From Alterileibacterium massiliense (GTDB taxonomy: Bacteria > Bacillota > Clostridia > Peptostreptococcales > Anaerovoracaceae), in NCBI RefSeq assembly GCF_900104645.1, contig NZ_FNWE01000002.1:697289-761288 (forward strand): 64,000 bases of DNA, written 5' to 3'. The translations under genes were made by a program, and so were the position numbers. Positions 9,728-19,195 of this stretch are shown here, one piece after another (position 1 is the stretch's first letter; the number at the start of each line of letters is the position of its first letter). The notes below the pieces were generated by a model. The model did not search any database. It had not been told where the DNA came from and was given only the letters and a program-made list of their open reading frames with translations.

Positions 9728-10927
9728 ATGAATAGACAAGCATGGATTGAAATTAATTTAAATAATTTGAAATATAATTATCAAGAGATAAAAAAACTTG
9801 TTACAAAGGGAAGTAAAGAAAATAAATATAATTCAAATAAGCTTTATAATATCCCTAAAATCGCTAGTATCATAAAAGCAAATGCCTATGGCTGTGGAGC
9901 TATCAAATGTGCAAAAACACTTGAGAAGCTAGGCTGTGAAATGTTCGCTGTTGCAACAGTTAAAGAGGCGATTGAACTTAGACAAGGTGGAATTAAGGGA
10001 GATATTATTTTGCTTGGAATAATCCCCGAAAATACGCTAGAGGATATATTAGAATACAATCTTTGCCCTATTATCAGCTCAAAAAAAGAAGCCCTTGCAC
10101 TTAATTTTGTCGCGGAGAAAAAAGGAAAGATAATAAAATGTGTAATTGCGATAGATACTGGAATGGGCAGAATAGGTTGGAGAGCTTTTGATGGCTCGGA
10201 TTTTAAAAGAGCAGACAGATTAAAAGCGATAAATGAAATTAAGGAAATAGATGATTTGAAATCTATAGAAATAACAGGATTCTTGTCACATTTTTCATCT
10301 GTAGACGGCGCATCGATGGAATATACAAATTGGCAGCTCAAGAATTTTCTTAAAATATGTGAAGAAATCGAAGAAGCAGGAGTAAAAAACAAGTGGAAGA
10401 GTATTGCGAACTCAGGTGCCATTTTAGAATATCCTGAGAGTTTTCTTGATGTAGTAAGACCGGGAATAATAATGTATGGATGTTATCCATCTAGCGAGGT
10501 AGATAGGGAGAAGCTCAATTTAAAGCCTGTGATGTCAGTTAAGGCAGAAATCGTACACATAAAGACAATTGAAATTGGTGATTTTGTGGGTTATGGCAGG
10601 TTATTTAAGGCAAAAAGAAATACAAAGATTGCTACAATTCCTATTGGATATGCGGATGGCTATTCTAGACTATTGACAGGAAAAGCTGAGGTTCTTGTAA
10701 AAGGGAAGCGTGCGAAGGTCGTCGGTGCTATTTGCATGGATCAATGTATGATTGATGTAACCGACATTTATGGCGTTGAAATAGGTGATGAAGTTATAAT
10801 AATGGGTGAAGATGTGTCAGGAAATAGGATAACATCTTGTGAAATTGCAAATCTTGAAGGAACGATAAATTATGAGGTCTTATGTAGTTTTGGAATTAGA
10901 TTACCACATAAGTACATAGGTGAATAA
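9728..10927 (+). CDS. alr: Alanine racemase
   Basis: PLP enzyme that interconverts L- and D-alanine for peptidoglycan. The PLP lysine is Lys50 in IIKANAYGCG and the second catalytic residue is Tyr308 in GYADGYSR; CMDQCMIDVTD is the usual C-terminal substrate motif. At 399 residues it is slightly long because of a Lys/Asn-rich insertion near residues 22-42. The ribosome site is weak. The last 8 bases overlap the next gene, which makes an alr-surface protein pair. Confidence 0.95.
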   Translation: MNRQAWIEINLNNLKYNYQEIKKLVTKGSKENKYNSNKLYNIPKIASIIKANAYGCGAIKCAKTLEKLGCEMFAVATVKEAIELRQGGIKGDIILLGIIPENTLEDILEYNLCPIISSKKEALALNFVAEKKGKIIKCVIAIDTGMGRIGWRAFDGSDFKRADRLKAINEIKEIDDLKSIEITGFLSHFSSVDGASMEYTNWQLKNFLKICEEIEEAGVKNKWKSIANSGAILEYPESFLDVVRPGIIMYGCYPSSEVDREKLNLKPVMSVKAEIVHIKTIEIGDFVGYGRLFKAKRNTKIATIPIGYADGYSRLLTGKAEVLVKGKRAKVVGAICMDQCMIDVTDIYGVEIGDEVIIMGEDVSGNRITSCEIANLEGTINYEVLCSFGIRLPHKYIGE

Positions 10928-12023
10928 AAAACTAAGAATAAGCATTTTGATTTCGCTTGTATCAATCTTTATGCTAGTTATGCCAATGGGCATATTTGCT
11001 GACAATCCTAATTTCCTAACTGATGAAGTAACTGTAAAAAAGATTGTAAAGCAGAATGGACAAGAGGCACCTGGAAAAGAAGAATTTAAATTCGGGCTTT
11101 TCCCTCAAGATGGTCAAAAATCACCATCTGAAGCGGGAGTGTTTTTAGATACGAACACAATCGAGACAAATGGAGCTAATGAATTTGAAACAAATCTTAA
11201 AGTATCTGTAGATCCTGATAAGATTAAGGAAGAAAATGGATGGAAGCCAAATCAGCGACGCACGACTTTTATTATCGCTTATAGGATAAAAGAAGTTAAA
11301 GAAACAAAGCTCGGGTGGCAATATGGAAATGATGAGTATGACCTAGTTATTTCTTACGATCCGCAGAATAAAACGATTTGGCCAAGATTATACGAGGTAG
11401 GAAATGATACATTTGGAAACACATTCACTAATACCTTCAATGGTACAATGATTTCTGATTCATTTAAAATTAAGAAAATTGTTAAGCAGGGCGGAGATAT
11501 TGCACCTGGTAAGGAAACTTTTGAATTTGATATTATTCCTTTAAATAAATTAGCTATGCAAAATGACACAGGAATAAAAGTAACGAGTAATAAGGTTCAG
11601 ACTAATGGAGCTGGAGAGTTTGAGAGTGAATTTACTTTTACATTAGATGGAAATAAGGCGGGAGAGGCAAATGGCTGGACTGCTTTCGGTAAAAATAAAC
11701 AAAATTACTTGATAGCATATAGGCTTCAAGAAAAGAATAATATGAAAAAGGGCTGGGAGTATAGCAACGAACAATATGATTTAGTTATCTCTTACTATCC
11801 TGAAGAAAATTCAACATTTACAAGGATATATGAAGTTGGTACAGATGCATCGGCTAATGCGACATTTGAAAACACATATAAGATGATGAAAGAGCCTGTA
11901 AAACCTGTAGTAAAAGAAAATCCTAAGACAGGAGATACTAATTCCTTTATAGATTTAATTTCGCTATCAATCATAGGAATTGCAGGGCTATTTATGGCAA
12001 GAAATCTTAGAAAAGATTCATAA
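10920..12023 (+). CDS. Sortase-anchored surface protein with two pilin-like domains
   Basis: Secreted wall protein of 367 residues. It has an N-terminal signal peptide (charged MNKKLR, a hydrophobic stretch, cleavage near IFADN) and a C-terminal sorting signal NPKTGD followed by a hydrophobic segment and a basic tail (RNLRKDS). Two homologous domains lie between: each starts with KKIVKQ...APGKExFxF and ends near NTFTNTFNG or ATFENTYK, the pattern of Spy0128/FctA-type domains that form internal Lys-Asn isopeptide bonds (bond formation is inferred). Start is GTG 10920 inside alr. No sortase gene is visible in the window. Confidence 0.8.
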   Translation: MNKKLRISILISLVSIFMLVMPMGIFADNPNFLTDEVTVKKIVKQNGQEAPGKEEFKFGLFPQDGQKSPSEAGVFLDTNTIETNGANEFETNLKVSVDPDKIKEENGWKPNQRRTTFIIAYRIKEVKETKLGWQYGNDEYDLVISYDPQNKTIWPRLYEVGNDTFGNTFTNTFNGTMISDSFKIKKIVKQGGDIAPGKETFEFDIIPLNKLAMQNDTGIKVTSNKVQTNGAGEFESEFTFTLDGNKAGEANGWTAFGKNKQNYLIAYRLQEKNNMKKGWEYSNEQYDLVISYYPEENSTFTRIYEVGTDASANATFENTYKMMKEPVKPVVKENPKTGDTNSFIDLISLSIIGIAGLFMARNLRKDS

Positions 12024-12048
12024 TTAGAATATAAAATTAATTAATTAT

Positions 12049-12080
12049 AAAAGGCAGATTTTATATCTGCCTTTTATCTT
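12049..12080 (+). terminator. Terminator after the surface protein gene
   Basis: AAAAGGCAGAT (12049-12059) pairs with ATCTGCCTTTT (12065-12075), a perfect 11-bp stem ending in T residues. The A-rich left arm makes it usable in both directions. Confidence 0.85.
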
Positions 12081-12098
12081 TATTTGAACGATTTATTG

Positions 12099-12131
12099 TG
12101 TTATACTCGATTTAATTTAAATTAAATCGAG
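12099..12131 (+). promoter_or_regulatory. guaB promoter with 26-bp perfect palindrome
   Basis: An extended -10 element (TG at 12099-12100, TATACT at 12102-12107) has no good -35. A perfect 26-bp palindrome (12106-12131; arms CTCGATTTAATTT and its complement) begins inside the -10 and covers the expected transcription start. It could be an operator for a dimeric repressor or a 5' RNA hairpin. It does not match the Bacillus PurR box that I know. Confidence 0.65.
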
Positions 12132-12160
12132 ACTTTTATATATATAGAAAGAGGTGTGTG

Positions 12161-13675
12161 ATGGCAAGAATACTTACAGAACCTTCAAGAACATTTGCAG
12201 AATATTTGTTAATACCAGGATATACGAGCGTAGATACAATACCTGAAAATGTATCACTTAGAACGCCAGTAACAAAATTCAAAAAAGGTGAAAAACCTGA
12301 AATCAGCATGAATATTCCCCTTGCTTCTGCAGTAATGCAGGCTGTATCTGATGATAATATGGCTGTTGCCCTAGCAAAAGAAGGAGGAATTTCTTTTATA
12401 TTTGGTTCACAGTCAATTGAAAGTCAAGCGGCAATGGTAAAGCGTGTAAAGGATTATAAGGCAGGTTTTGTAAAAAGCGATTCAAACTTAAGACCGGATC
12501 AGACACTTAAAGATATACTTGATAAGAAGAGAGAAACAGGCCACTCAACTGTAGCAGTAACAGAGGACGGAACTTCAGAGGGAAAACTTGTCGGCATAGT
12601 AACGAGCAAAGATTACCGCGTTAGCCGTATGGATCTAGATACGCCAATATCAGAATTTATGACACCTTTTGATAAGTTAGTATATGGAAAAAGTGGAATA
12701 ACGCTTTCAGAAGCAAATGATTTGATATGGGATAATAAGGTAAATCAACTTCCGGTAATAGATGAAAATCGCAGGCTTACAGCCTTTGTATTTAGAAAAG
12801 ATTATAATAGTCATAAAGAATTTCCTAACGAGCTTCTTGATGATAATAAAAGCTATATCGTTGGTGCAGGAATCAACTCAAGAGACTTTAAAGAAAGAGT
12901 TCCAGCACTTATAGATGCGGGAGTAGATGTCCTAACAATTGATTCATCAGAAGGTTATTCAGAATGGCAAGCGATTACTTTGAAGTGGATAAGGGACAAC
13001 TATGGTGATAGAGTTAAGGTTGGAGCAGGTAATGTAGTAGACAAGGAGGGTTTTGATTTCCTCGTTAAGTCAGGAGCCGATTTTGTAAAAGTTGGAATTG
13101 GAGGAGGCTCTATCTGCATTACAAGAGAGCAAAAAGGAATAGGCAGAGGTCAGGCATCTTCAATAATTGATGTTGCAAAGGCTAGAAATGAATATTTTGA
13201 AAAAACAGGAATCTATGTACCTATTTGTTCTGATGGTGGAATAGTATATGACTATCATATGACACTTGCATTAGCAATGGGAGCAGACTTTATAATGCTG
13301 GGAAGATATTTTGCTAGATTTGATGAGTCACCATCTGCAAGAGTTATGGTAAATGGAAGTTATATGAAAGAATATTGGGGAGAAGGCTCAACCAGAGCAA
13401 GGAATTGGCAGAGATACGACCTTGGCGGTGAAGGCGGGAAGATGAAATTTGAGGAAGGCGTTGACTCATATGTGCCTTACGCAGGGCCACTCCACGACAA
13501 TGTTTTACTTTCCCTAAATAAGATTAAATCAACAATGTGTAATTGCGGTGTTTTGACGATAAAACAGCTACAAGATGAGGGAAAATTAACTCTTGTATCA
13601 TCTACAAGCATTGTAGAGGGCGGTGCCCACGATGTCGTATTAAAGGATAATAGCCAGCCACAGGTCAGAAGGTAA
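12161..13675 (+). CDS. guaB: IMP dehydrogenase
   Basis: NAD-dependent oxidation of IMP to XMP, the first committed step to GMP. The catalytic Cys is Cys319 in [19 protein letters not shown], a variant of the usual GPGSICTTR loop. A pair of CBS domains is inserted at roughly residues 105-225 ([17 protein letters not shown]). The ATG at 12161 is preferred over the GTG 3 bases earlier because of its spacing from GAGGTG. guaA, the next enzyme of the pathway, follows after 191 bases. Confidence 0.95.
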   Translation: MARILTEPSRTFAEYLLIPGYTSVDTIPENVSLRTPVTKFKKGEKPEISMNIPLASAVMQAVSDDNMAVALAKEGGISFIFGSQSIESQAAMVKRVKDYKAGFVKSDSNLRPDQTLKDILDKKRETGHSTVAVTEDGTSEGKLVGIVTSKDYRVSRMDLDTPISEFMTPFDKLVYGKSGITLSEANDLIWDNKVNQLPVIDENRRLTAFVFRKDYNSHKEFPNELLDDNKSYIVGAGINSRDFKERVPALIDAGVDVLTIDSSEGYSEWQAITLKWIRDNYGDRVKVGAGNVVDKEGFDFLVKSGADFVKVGIGGGSICITREQKGIGRGQASSIIDVAKARNEYFEKTGIYVPICSDGGIVYDYHMTLALAMGADFIMLGRYFARFDESPSARVMVNGSYMKEYWGEGSTRARNWQRYDLGGEGGKMKFEEGVDSYVPYAGPLHDNVLLSLNKIKSTMCNCGVLTIKQLQDEGKLTLVSSTSIVEGGAHDVVLKDNSQPQVRR

Positions 13676-13866
13676 GTGATAATAAAATATATAAAAACAT
13701 ATATAAAAGCATATAATTATATAAAAGAATATAAAGAATATAATGAGGAAATTATTTACAAATATTGAATTAATAAATATGCATTTAAAAACATTGATAA
13801 CTTGATAACTGATAAAGATTATATTTTGCTAAATAAAAAATATTAAAAGAGCAATAGAGGTAATTT
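13676..13866 (+). other. AT-rich intergenic region between guaB and guaA
   Basis: Contains repeated ATATAAAA-like words (13680-13745) and a tandem 8-bp repeat TTGATAAC (13794-13801, 13802-13809) followed by a partial third copy. TATATT near 13821 could be a -10 but no well-spaced -35 was found. No terminator hairpin and no riboswitch were recognised. Confidence 0.5.
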
Positions 13867-15423
13867 ATGAATAATTCTAATATCAAAGAAAAAATTCTCA
13901 TAATAGATTTTGGAGGGCAATATAACCAGCTTATTGCTAGAAGAGTCCGTGAACTCAATGTGTATAGTGAGGTAAAAGGTTTTGAAAATATAAGCCTAAA
14001 GGAAGTCCTTGAATTTGAGCCAACAGGAATCATATTTACGGGAGGACCGCAAAGTGCATATGGAAAAGATGCTCCAAGTATAGATGAGAAGATTTTTGAG
14101 ATTGGAGTTCCAATACTCGGAATATGCTATGGAGCACAATTAATGGCTCATATACTTGGTGGTAAAATTGATACAGCACCAACTAGCGAATATGGACATA
14201 CAAAGACATTTATAAAGGACAAAAATTCTATTCTAAATGGACTTGATGATAATACAGTAGTATGGATGAGTCATACCGATTGTATAAGCAAAGTTCCACA
14301 GGGCTTTGAAATTACAGCATGTACAGAAAACTGCCCTGTTGCAGCCATGGAAAATCGAAATAAGAAGCTTTATGCTGTTCAATTTCATCCCGAGGTAAAT
14401 CATACCATTCAAGGAAGAAAGATATTAGAGAATTTTGTCATTGATATTTGTGGCTGCAGTGGTAGCTGGCAAATGGGGATTTATGCAGATGACCAAATCA
14501 AAATCCTTAGGGAGAAAATTGGAAGTGGCAAGGTGCTATGTGCATTATCAGGCGGTGTAGACTCAAGTGTTGCAGCAACGCTACTCTCAAAAGCAGTGGG
14601 TAAACAGCTTACCTGCGTATTTGTTGATCATGGACTTCTTCGCAAAAATGAAGCAGAAGAGGTATCTCAGGTCTTTGGACCTAATGGTAAATATGAGCTT
14701 AACTTTATAATGGTTGATGCCAAGGATAGATATTATGAAAAACTCAAAGGGGTTACTGAGCCGGAAGAAAAGAGAAAAATAATAGGCGAGGAATTTATAA
14801 GAATATTTGAAGAAGAGGCTAAGAAGATAGGAGCGGTGGATTATCTTGTTCAAGGAACAATTTATCCAGATGTTATAGAGAGCGGACTTGGAAAATCTGC
14901 AGTTATAAAGTCACATCACAATGTGGGCGGTCTACCAGATTATGTAGATTTTAAAGAGATTGTTGAACCGCTTAGAATGCTTTTTAAAGATGAGGTTAGA
15001 AATCTAGGTAGAGAGCTAGATTTACCGGAATACATCGTAAGCAGGCAGCCGTTCCCAGGCCCTGGACTTGCAATAAGAATTATAGGAGAGGTGAATGCTG
15101 ACAAGGTAAAGATTGTTCAGGACGCAGATGCAATTTATAGAGAAGAAATAGGAAAAGCAGGACTTGATAAAGAAATCAGCCAATACTTTGCAGCACTTAC
15201 TAACATGAGATCTGTCGGAGTAATGGGAGATTTTAGAACATACGACTATGCCATTGCCTTGAGAGCTGTAAAGACCTCAGACTTTATGACGGCAGAAGCA
15301 TATGACATCCCATGGGAAGTGCTCCAGAGGATAATGAATAGAATAGTGAATGAAGTTGACCATGTGAATAGGGTAGTCTATGATATAACTTCAAAGCCAC
15401 CAGGGACGATAGAGTTTGAATAA
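13867..15423 (+). CDS. guaA: GMP synthase (glutamine-hydrolysing)
   Basis: Amidates XMP to GMP. The N-terminal class I glutamine amidotransferase has its nucleophile at Cys87 (GICYGAQ) and FHPEV near residue 175. The ATP pyrophosphatase P-loop is ALSGGVDSS near residue 225, and the conserved C-terminal dimerisation domain ends KPPGTIEFE. Full length at 518 residues, with GAGG before the ATG. The intact 3' end abuts foreign DNA; the guaA 3' end is a known integration site for Tn5801-like and other islands, whose attachment core usually restores the last codons. Confidence 0.97.
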   Translation: MNNSNIKEKILIIDFGGQYNQLIARRVRELNVYSEVKGFENISLKEVLEFEPTGIIFTGGPQSAYGKDAPSIDEKIFEIGVPILGICYGAQLMAHILGGKIDTAPTSEYGHTKTFIKDKNSILNGLDDNTVVWMSHTDCISKVPQGFEITACTENCPVAAMENRNKKLYAVQFHPEVNHTIQGRKILENFVIDICGCSGSWQMGIYADDQIKILREKIGSGKVLCALSGGVDSSVAATLLSKAVGKQLTCVFVDHGLLRKNEAEEVSQVFGPNGKYELNFIMVDAKDRYYEKLKGVTEPEEKRKIIGEEFIRIFEEEAKKIGAVDYLVQGTIYPDVIESGLGKSAVIKSHHNVGGLPDYVDFKEIVEPLRMLFKDEVRNLGRELDLPEYIVSRQPFPGPGLAIRIIGEVNADKVKIVQDADAIYREEIGKAGLDKEISQYFAALTNMRSVGVMGDFRTYDYAIALRAVKTSDFMTAEAYDIPWEVLQRIMNRIVNEVDHVNRVVYDITSKPPGTIEFE

Positions 15424-15446
15424 CAGAATCAAATATGTTACTGTTA

Positions 15447-15481
15447 CAAAACGCTTGGGAATACAGTATTTCAGCGTTTTG
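15447..15481. repeat. Imperfect dyad just behind guaA
   Basis: CAAAACGCT (15447-15455) is repeated inverted as AGCGTTTTG (15473-15481) around an 11-bp palindrome AATACAGTATT (15460-15470). No T-run follows, so it is a poor terminator. Its position 24 bases after the guaA stop suggests a recombinase arm or core site, or a remnant of one. Confidence 0.4.
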
Positions 15482-15577
15482 CAGGAGCAAAAATCTCCTC
15501 AGTGATACTGTTTTGATACTAAAAATAGGAAAAAATAGGTCTGAAAGGGAGTTGTTGAATTTAGGTGAATTATTTAT

Positions 15578-15614
15578 AAAGCCTTCTATCATTTTGTGTG
15601 GTGGGAGGCTTTTG
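15578..15614 (+). terminator. Hairpin with T-run before the PIN-domain gene
   Basis: AAAGCCTTC (15578-15586) pairs with GGAGGCTTT (15604-15612), one G-U pair, followed by TTTTG. It either ends read-through from guaA or attenuates the next gene. Confidence 0.6.
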
Positions 15615-15670
15615 TCTATATAGTGATTTATGTAGAAAAATTACTTTATTAATTTTTGTAGGAGGTAAAA

Positions 15671-16903
15671 TTGGAAAATAATAGAATGGAATTTCCTATT
15701 GATGTTTTTGTAGATACACAAATTTATGAAAATCAAAGTTTTGATTTTAGTGAAAGAGGCAGATTAGAGCTTTTAAAAAAACAAGTAAAAAGAGGAGTGA
15801 TAAACTTACTAACAAGTGCAATTGTTGTGCAAGAAGTTAGAAAACACATAAAGGATAATGTTGAAAAGAAAGTAGATGAAATAAATAAAAAATATAATAG
15901 TCGGGAATTAGCTATTTTTAGAAATAGTAGATATGAAAACTACTTTAAGGAACTTGATAGCCAAGAATTAGTTAAAGAAGCGTTGGATAGATTTGAAGGT
16001 TATCTATCGGACACTAAAGCTGTTTCTCTTGACATTAATACCGTTGCAATAAGCGAGGTATTGGATGACTATTTTAGTGGTAGTAAGCCATTCGGGAGCA
16101 AAAATAAAAAAAGTGAGTTTCCAGATGCTTTTAATATTTCAATGGTAAAAGAATATAAACAAGGTGATACTCCAATATATGTTTTAAGCGGTGATAGTGA
16201 TTTTCAAGATATAGAAGGAATTTATGTCTTTAAGACTATTGATGAGTTATTGAATATTATTAACATAGAAAAAGTTATTGCTCAGCAAGCATTAAAGTAT
16301 ATTGCTGAGAAATATGAACATGGATTCGAAGAAGATATTAAAGAAGCATTTTTTAATAATGAAGATAGTATAGAGATAGACGGTTATGAGTACGATCGTA
16401 AGGGAATTGAGGGGGGATATGAATATGAAGAATTTTATCTTAAAAGTGTTACTCCAATAAGCTATACAAAACCTGAAGTAATAGATTATGATTCTAAAGA
16501 TCAAAATGTTATTATTACTATGCAATATATAGTGGAATTTATTTTTGATTGTAAATTTTTTGATGAAAATAATTCTACATGGGATTCTGAGAATAAAGAA
16601 TATTGCTATAAAGAATATGGAAATATAAGGGAAAATCACACTAAGGAAATTGAGGTAAAAGTGAGTTTGTTCTATGAATATGATACTGATGATTCAGATA
16701 GCTATCCAGAGTTTACAGTTGATAGTGTTGAAATAGATACTTATCAAAAATTTACACAAAGAACATTAAATGAAAAAGGTAAAGAAATTTTAAATTTGCC
16801 ACAATTAGTTTGGGAGAATTACTGCCCAGATTGTGGATGTGGATTAACTATTTCTAATGATGCTGGAAATGGATTTTGTATTAATTGTTCGCATAATCAT
16901 TAA
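15671..16903 (+). CDS. PIN-like domain protein with C-terminal zinc ribbon (DUF4935-like), accessory cargo
   Basis: Probable RNA-cleaving PIN-fold protein of 410 residues. The start FPIDVFVDTQIYENQ and the later EFPDAF and VLSGDSDF give the spaced acidic residues of a PIN nuclease site. Residues about 200-380 are acidic and unassigned, and the end carries CPDCGCG...CINC, a four-Cys zinc ribbon. Start TTG 15671 follows AGGAGGT; ATG 15686 is a weaker choice. It stands alone with no antitoxin gene beside it. Such proteins occur among toxins and phage-defence effectors, but that role here is inference. Confidence 0.6.
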   Translation: MENNRMEFPIDVFVDTQIYENQSFDFSERGRLELLKKQVKRGVINLLTSAIVVQEVRKHIKDNVEKKVDEINKKYNSRELAIFRNSRYENYFKELDSQELVKEALDRFEGYLSDTKAVSLDINTVAISEVLDDYFSGSKPFGSKNKKSEFPDAFNISMVKEYKQGDTPIYVLSGDSDFQDIEGIYVFKTIDELLNIINIEKVIAQQALKYIAEKYEHGFEEDIKEAFFNNEDSIEIDGYEYDRKGIEGGYEYEEFYLKSVTPISYTKPEVIDYDSKDQNVIITMQYIVEFIFDCKFFDENNSTWDSENKEYCYKEYGNIRENHTKEIEVKVSLFYEYDTDDSDSYPEFTVDSVEIDTYQKFTQRTLNEKGKEILNLPQLVWENYCPDCGCGLTISNDAGNGFCINCSHNH

Positions 16904-16978
16904 AACTAATACTCATAAATTATTAAAAAGCACATAATTTTAAGACCTAAAAATCTTTCAGCTATGTTTTTTTTGTGC

Positions 16979-17340
16979 CTATTTTATATTTGGTGGAATT
17001 TTGGCTCCAATGCCACCTTTATAGAACTTTGCATTGCTTTCCTCAAAAGGAACATAATCTTTTTTCAGGCTGTCTGGATAGTTTGCCTCCAATCCTGCAA
17101 GGCTTCTTTGGTAATTTCGTTATTTTCATATTTATCTTTCATTTTCTGCCACTGTTCAAGCATATTACGGATTCTAAGAATAGCTTCACTGCCGAAATAT
17201 ATACCTGTGGTAGTGTATTAAGGATCTTCATCATTTAGGATAACAGGTCGTATATTTACTTCAATACTATCATCCAGCTTAAATAAAAATCGCATTAAAT
17301 CATGTCCTGTATATGGATAATCAGGTTCTTTCAAATACTC
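16979..17340 (-). pseudogene. Decayed gene remnant, function unknown
   Basis: Read on the reverse strand, this stretch gives protein-like text (GHDLMRFLFKLDDSIEVN, then YFGSEAILRIRNMLEQWQ, then FYKGGIGAKIPPNIK and a TAG at 16979-16981), broken by at least one in-frame stop near 17219 and a frameshift near 17090. Only the C-terminal part is present. I do not recognise the family. Confidence 0.45.
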
Positions 17341-17349
17341 TTTGTTTAC

Positions 17350-17890
17350 ATGCAGTACAGCAGAAATTTACCAGAGCAAAGACCATTGGAGCGAATTATA
17401 CTGAAGAAAAAACCCAAAATAGAATCCGAAATAAAGACAAAGAAATTGGAAATATCATTGATATTAAGAAAAGCGAAAAAGCAAGATCAAGCAAAGGCTA
17501 CGAGCAGTGGGCAACAAGACACAATCTTAAAACAGCAGCATCTACCCTTGTTTAAATCAGAAACAAAGGATTTAATTCAATGAAAGAATTGGAGCGTGGT
17601 ATTAATCGAATATCAATCGGAAAGAATGAGTTGAAGCGATAGTTTGATAGGCTGTCATGGGAGCAAAAAAGGATAAAGGAAGTGGTAAAGCAAATTCAAA
17701 TCTGTATGAGCAAAAGAGAACATTATGAAGGATATCGTAAAAATCCGAACGATAAAATTTATATGATGATGAATCGAGAAGATGTAGAAGCTTATAAGAA
17801 GTCTTATGTAGAAATAGATATTTTTCTTAAGAAATTTCCACATTTGAGACATGTGGAGTGCATAGCGTTGATACAAAGAGTGAAATCGTG
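17350..17890 (+). pseudogene. Relaxase C-terminal remnant
   Basis: The text KFTRAKTIGANYTEE and SSKGYEQWATRHNL closely parallels RFTRAKTIGEDYTEE and ESKGYEYWATKHNL of the intact relaxase at 61907-63238. Further pieces such as MKELERGINR and HYEGYRKNPNDK follow the same protein but are broken by a stop at 17553, a frameshift and a stop at 17639. The N-terminal nuclease half is absent. It lies directly before the CD1845-type gene, where Tn1549-type elements normally carry the relaxase, so this is the original copy, now dead. Confidence 0.75.
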
Positions 17891-18049
17891 AAAATCCTGC
17901 ATTTTAAGCAGTTTTACAAGCATTATGTCTTTAATGGAGATGGCGATGGAGGAAGAAAAAAAGTCCTAAAAAATTATATTGATGTTTATGTTTGCATTGA
18001 TATGGTGTGTGGAGATACAAAGGGTGAATTGGGAAGTGAGGAATAAGAA

Positions 18050-18334
18050 ATGATGAGATGGATAATAAAAATAATCTTTTTCCCAATCAGCTTCCTGCTT
18101 AGTATTCTCACTGCGTTTCTGACATTCTTACTCGGAATAGGAACGGCACTGCTATATTTGCTGATGATGTTTTGCATATTTGGAGCAATTGCATCTTTTC
18201 TGCAAAAAGAAGTTACCATCGGAATAGAAGCATTGATTATTGGATTCTTAGTTAGTCCATACGGAATACCGATGGTTGGTGCAACTGTTATAGCTTTTTT
18301 ACAAGGTATCAATGAAGCAATAAAATCAATCTAA
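18050..18334 (+). CDS. CD1845-family small membrane protein
   Basis: A 94-residue, very hydrophobic protein with two to three membrane segments (IIFFPISFLLSILTAFL, ALLYLLMMFCIFGAIASF and a third near IIGFLVSPYGIPMVG). It matches the small membrane protein that follows the relaxase in Tn1549-type elements of Clostridioides. Function is unknown; it may belong to the transfer channel. ATG 18050 and ATG 18053 are both possible. Confidence 0.7.
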   Translation: MMRWIIKIIFFPISFLLSILTAFLTFLLGIGTALLYLLMMFCIFGAIASFLQKEVTIGIEALIIGFLVSPYGIPMVGATVIAFLQGINEAIKSI

Positions 18335-18360
18335 AAAATTTAATACAAATGGTTACCAAA

Positions 18361-18393
18361 GGCGATAGAAGAAAAAACTATCGTCTTTTTCTT
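18361..18393 (+). terminator. Terminator-like hairpin before repA
   Basis: GGCGATAG (18361-18368) pairs with CTATCGTC (18378-18385), one G-U pair, A-rich loop, followed by TTTTTCTTT. It lies only 18 bases before the AGGAGGGAGG ribosome site of repA, suggesting attenuation rather than a simple gene end. Confidence 0.75.
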
Positions 18394-18424
18394 TGTAAAT
18401 TTTTAAGGAGGGAGGTGATCCTGC

Positions 18425-19195
18425 ATGGACTTTGACTATTTCTATAACAGAGAAGCAGAGCGATTTAACTTTTTGAAAGTGCCTGAAATATTAGTAGATG
18501 GAGAAGAATTTAAGGGGTTGTCAGCAGAGGCAATTATCCTTTATTCCATGCTTCTAAAACGAACGGGAATATCTTTTAAGAATAACTGGATAGACAAAGA
18601 AAATAGAGTATTTATCTATTTTACCGTTGAAGAAATTATGAGAAGAAGAAATATCTCAAAGCCGACAGCCATAAAAACATTGGATGAGTTAGACAGTAAA
18701 AAAGGAATCGGACTGATTGAAAGAGTAAGGCTTGGACTTGGAAAACCTAATATCATTTATGTAAAAGATTTTATGAGTGTATTTCAAGGAAAGGGAAATG
18801 ACTTTCAGAAGTCAAAAAACTTTACTTCAGAAGTAAAAGATGTTGACCTCAGAAGTAAAGAAAATGAACTTCAGGAAGTTAAAAATGTTGACTCTAACTA
18901 TATAGAGAATAATAAGAGTAAGTATAGTAAGAGAGAATATAGTTTTTGCGAAAACGGACTTGGAACATTTCAAAATGTTTTTTTAAAGAATGAGGATATA
19001 GGCGAATTACAAATAAAAATGGCAGGAGAGCTTGATAACTACATTGAGAGATTATCAACCTATCTTCAAAGTACTGGAAAGACATATAAAGACCATAAAG
19101 CAACAATTCTTTCTTGGTTTTATAAAGATCAGGGAAGTAAGAAAAAAACCAATATCCCTACATGGGAGGAATATAACAAGGGAGTACATTTATGA
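18425..19195 (+). CDS. RepA_N-type replication initiator of the conjugative element
   Basis: Initiator of 256 residues. The N-terminal winged-helix domain (FNFLKVPEILVDGEEFKGLSAEA, FTVEEIMRRRNISKPTAIKTLDEL) is typical of RepA_N plasmid and element initiators. A low-conservation middle carries four DNA iterons. The C-terminal domain (YIERLSTYLQSTGKTYKDH) is shared with the initiator of the nested transposon at 33465-34229 (EKLSTYMQSTGRNYKDH). Such proteins allow the excised circle to replicate. The stop overlaps the start of the DnaC-like gene (ATGA). Confidence 0.85.
   Translation: MDFDYFYNREAERFNFLKVPEILVDGEEFKGLSAEAIILYSMLLKRTGISFKNNWIDKENRVFIYFTVEEIMRRRNISKPTAIKTLDELDSKKGIGLIERVRLGLGKPNIIYVKDFMSVFQGKGNDFQKSKNFTSEVKDVDLRSKENELQEVKNVDSNYIENNKSKYSKREYSFCENGLGTFQNVFLKNEDIGELQIKMAGELDNYIERLSTYLQSTGKTYKDHKATILSWFYKDQGSKKKTNIPTWEEYNKGVHL
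18804..18892 (+). repeat. Four 22-bp iterons inside repA (probable origin)
   Basis: TTCAGAAGT or a one-base variant starts at 18804, 18826, 18848 and 18870, exactly 22 bases apart (about two helical turns). Each is followed by an A-rich stretch, in several copies ending TTGAC or TGAAC. Iterons in the middle of the rep gene are the known origin layout of RepA_N replicons. Confidence 0.8.

Noticed and set aside
17858-18046. A 62-codon frame between the relaxase remnant and the CD1845-type gene
   Set aside because: No ribosome site, and its first part overlaps the relaxase remnant in another frame; composition is not convincing.
18804-18892. Regular 22-bp repeats considered as CRISPR
   Set aside because: The conserved word is only 9 bases, lies inside a coding gene, and no cas genes are present; iterons fit better.
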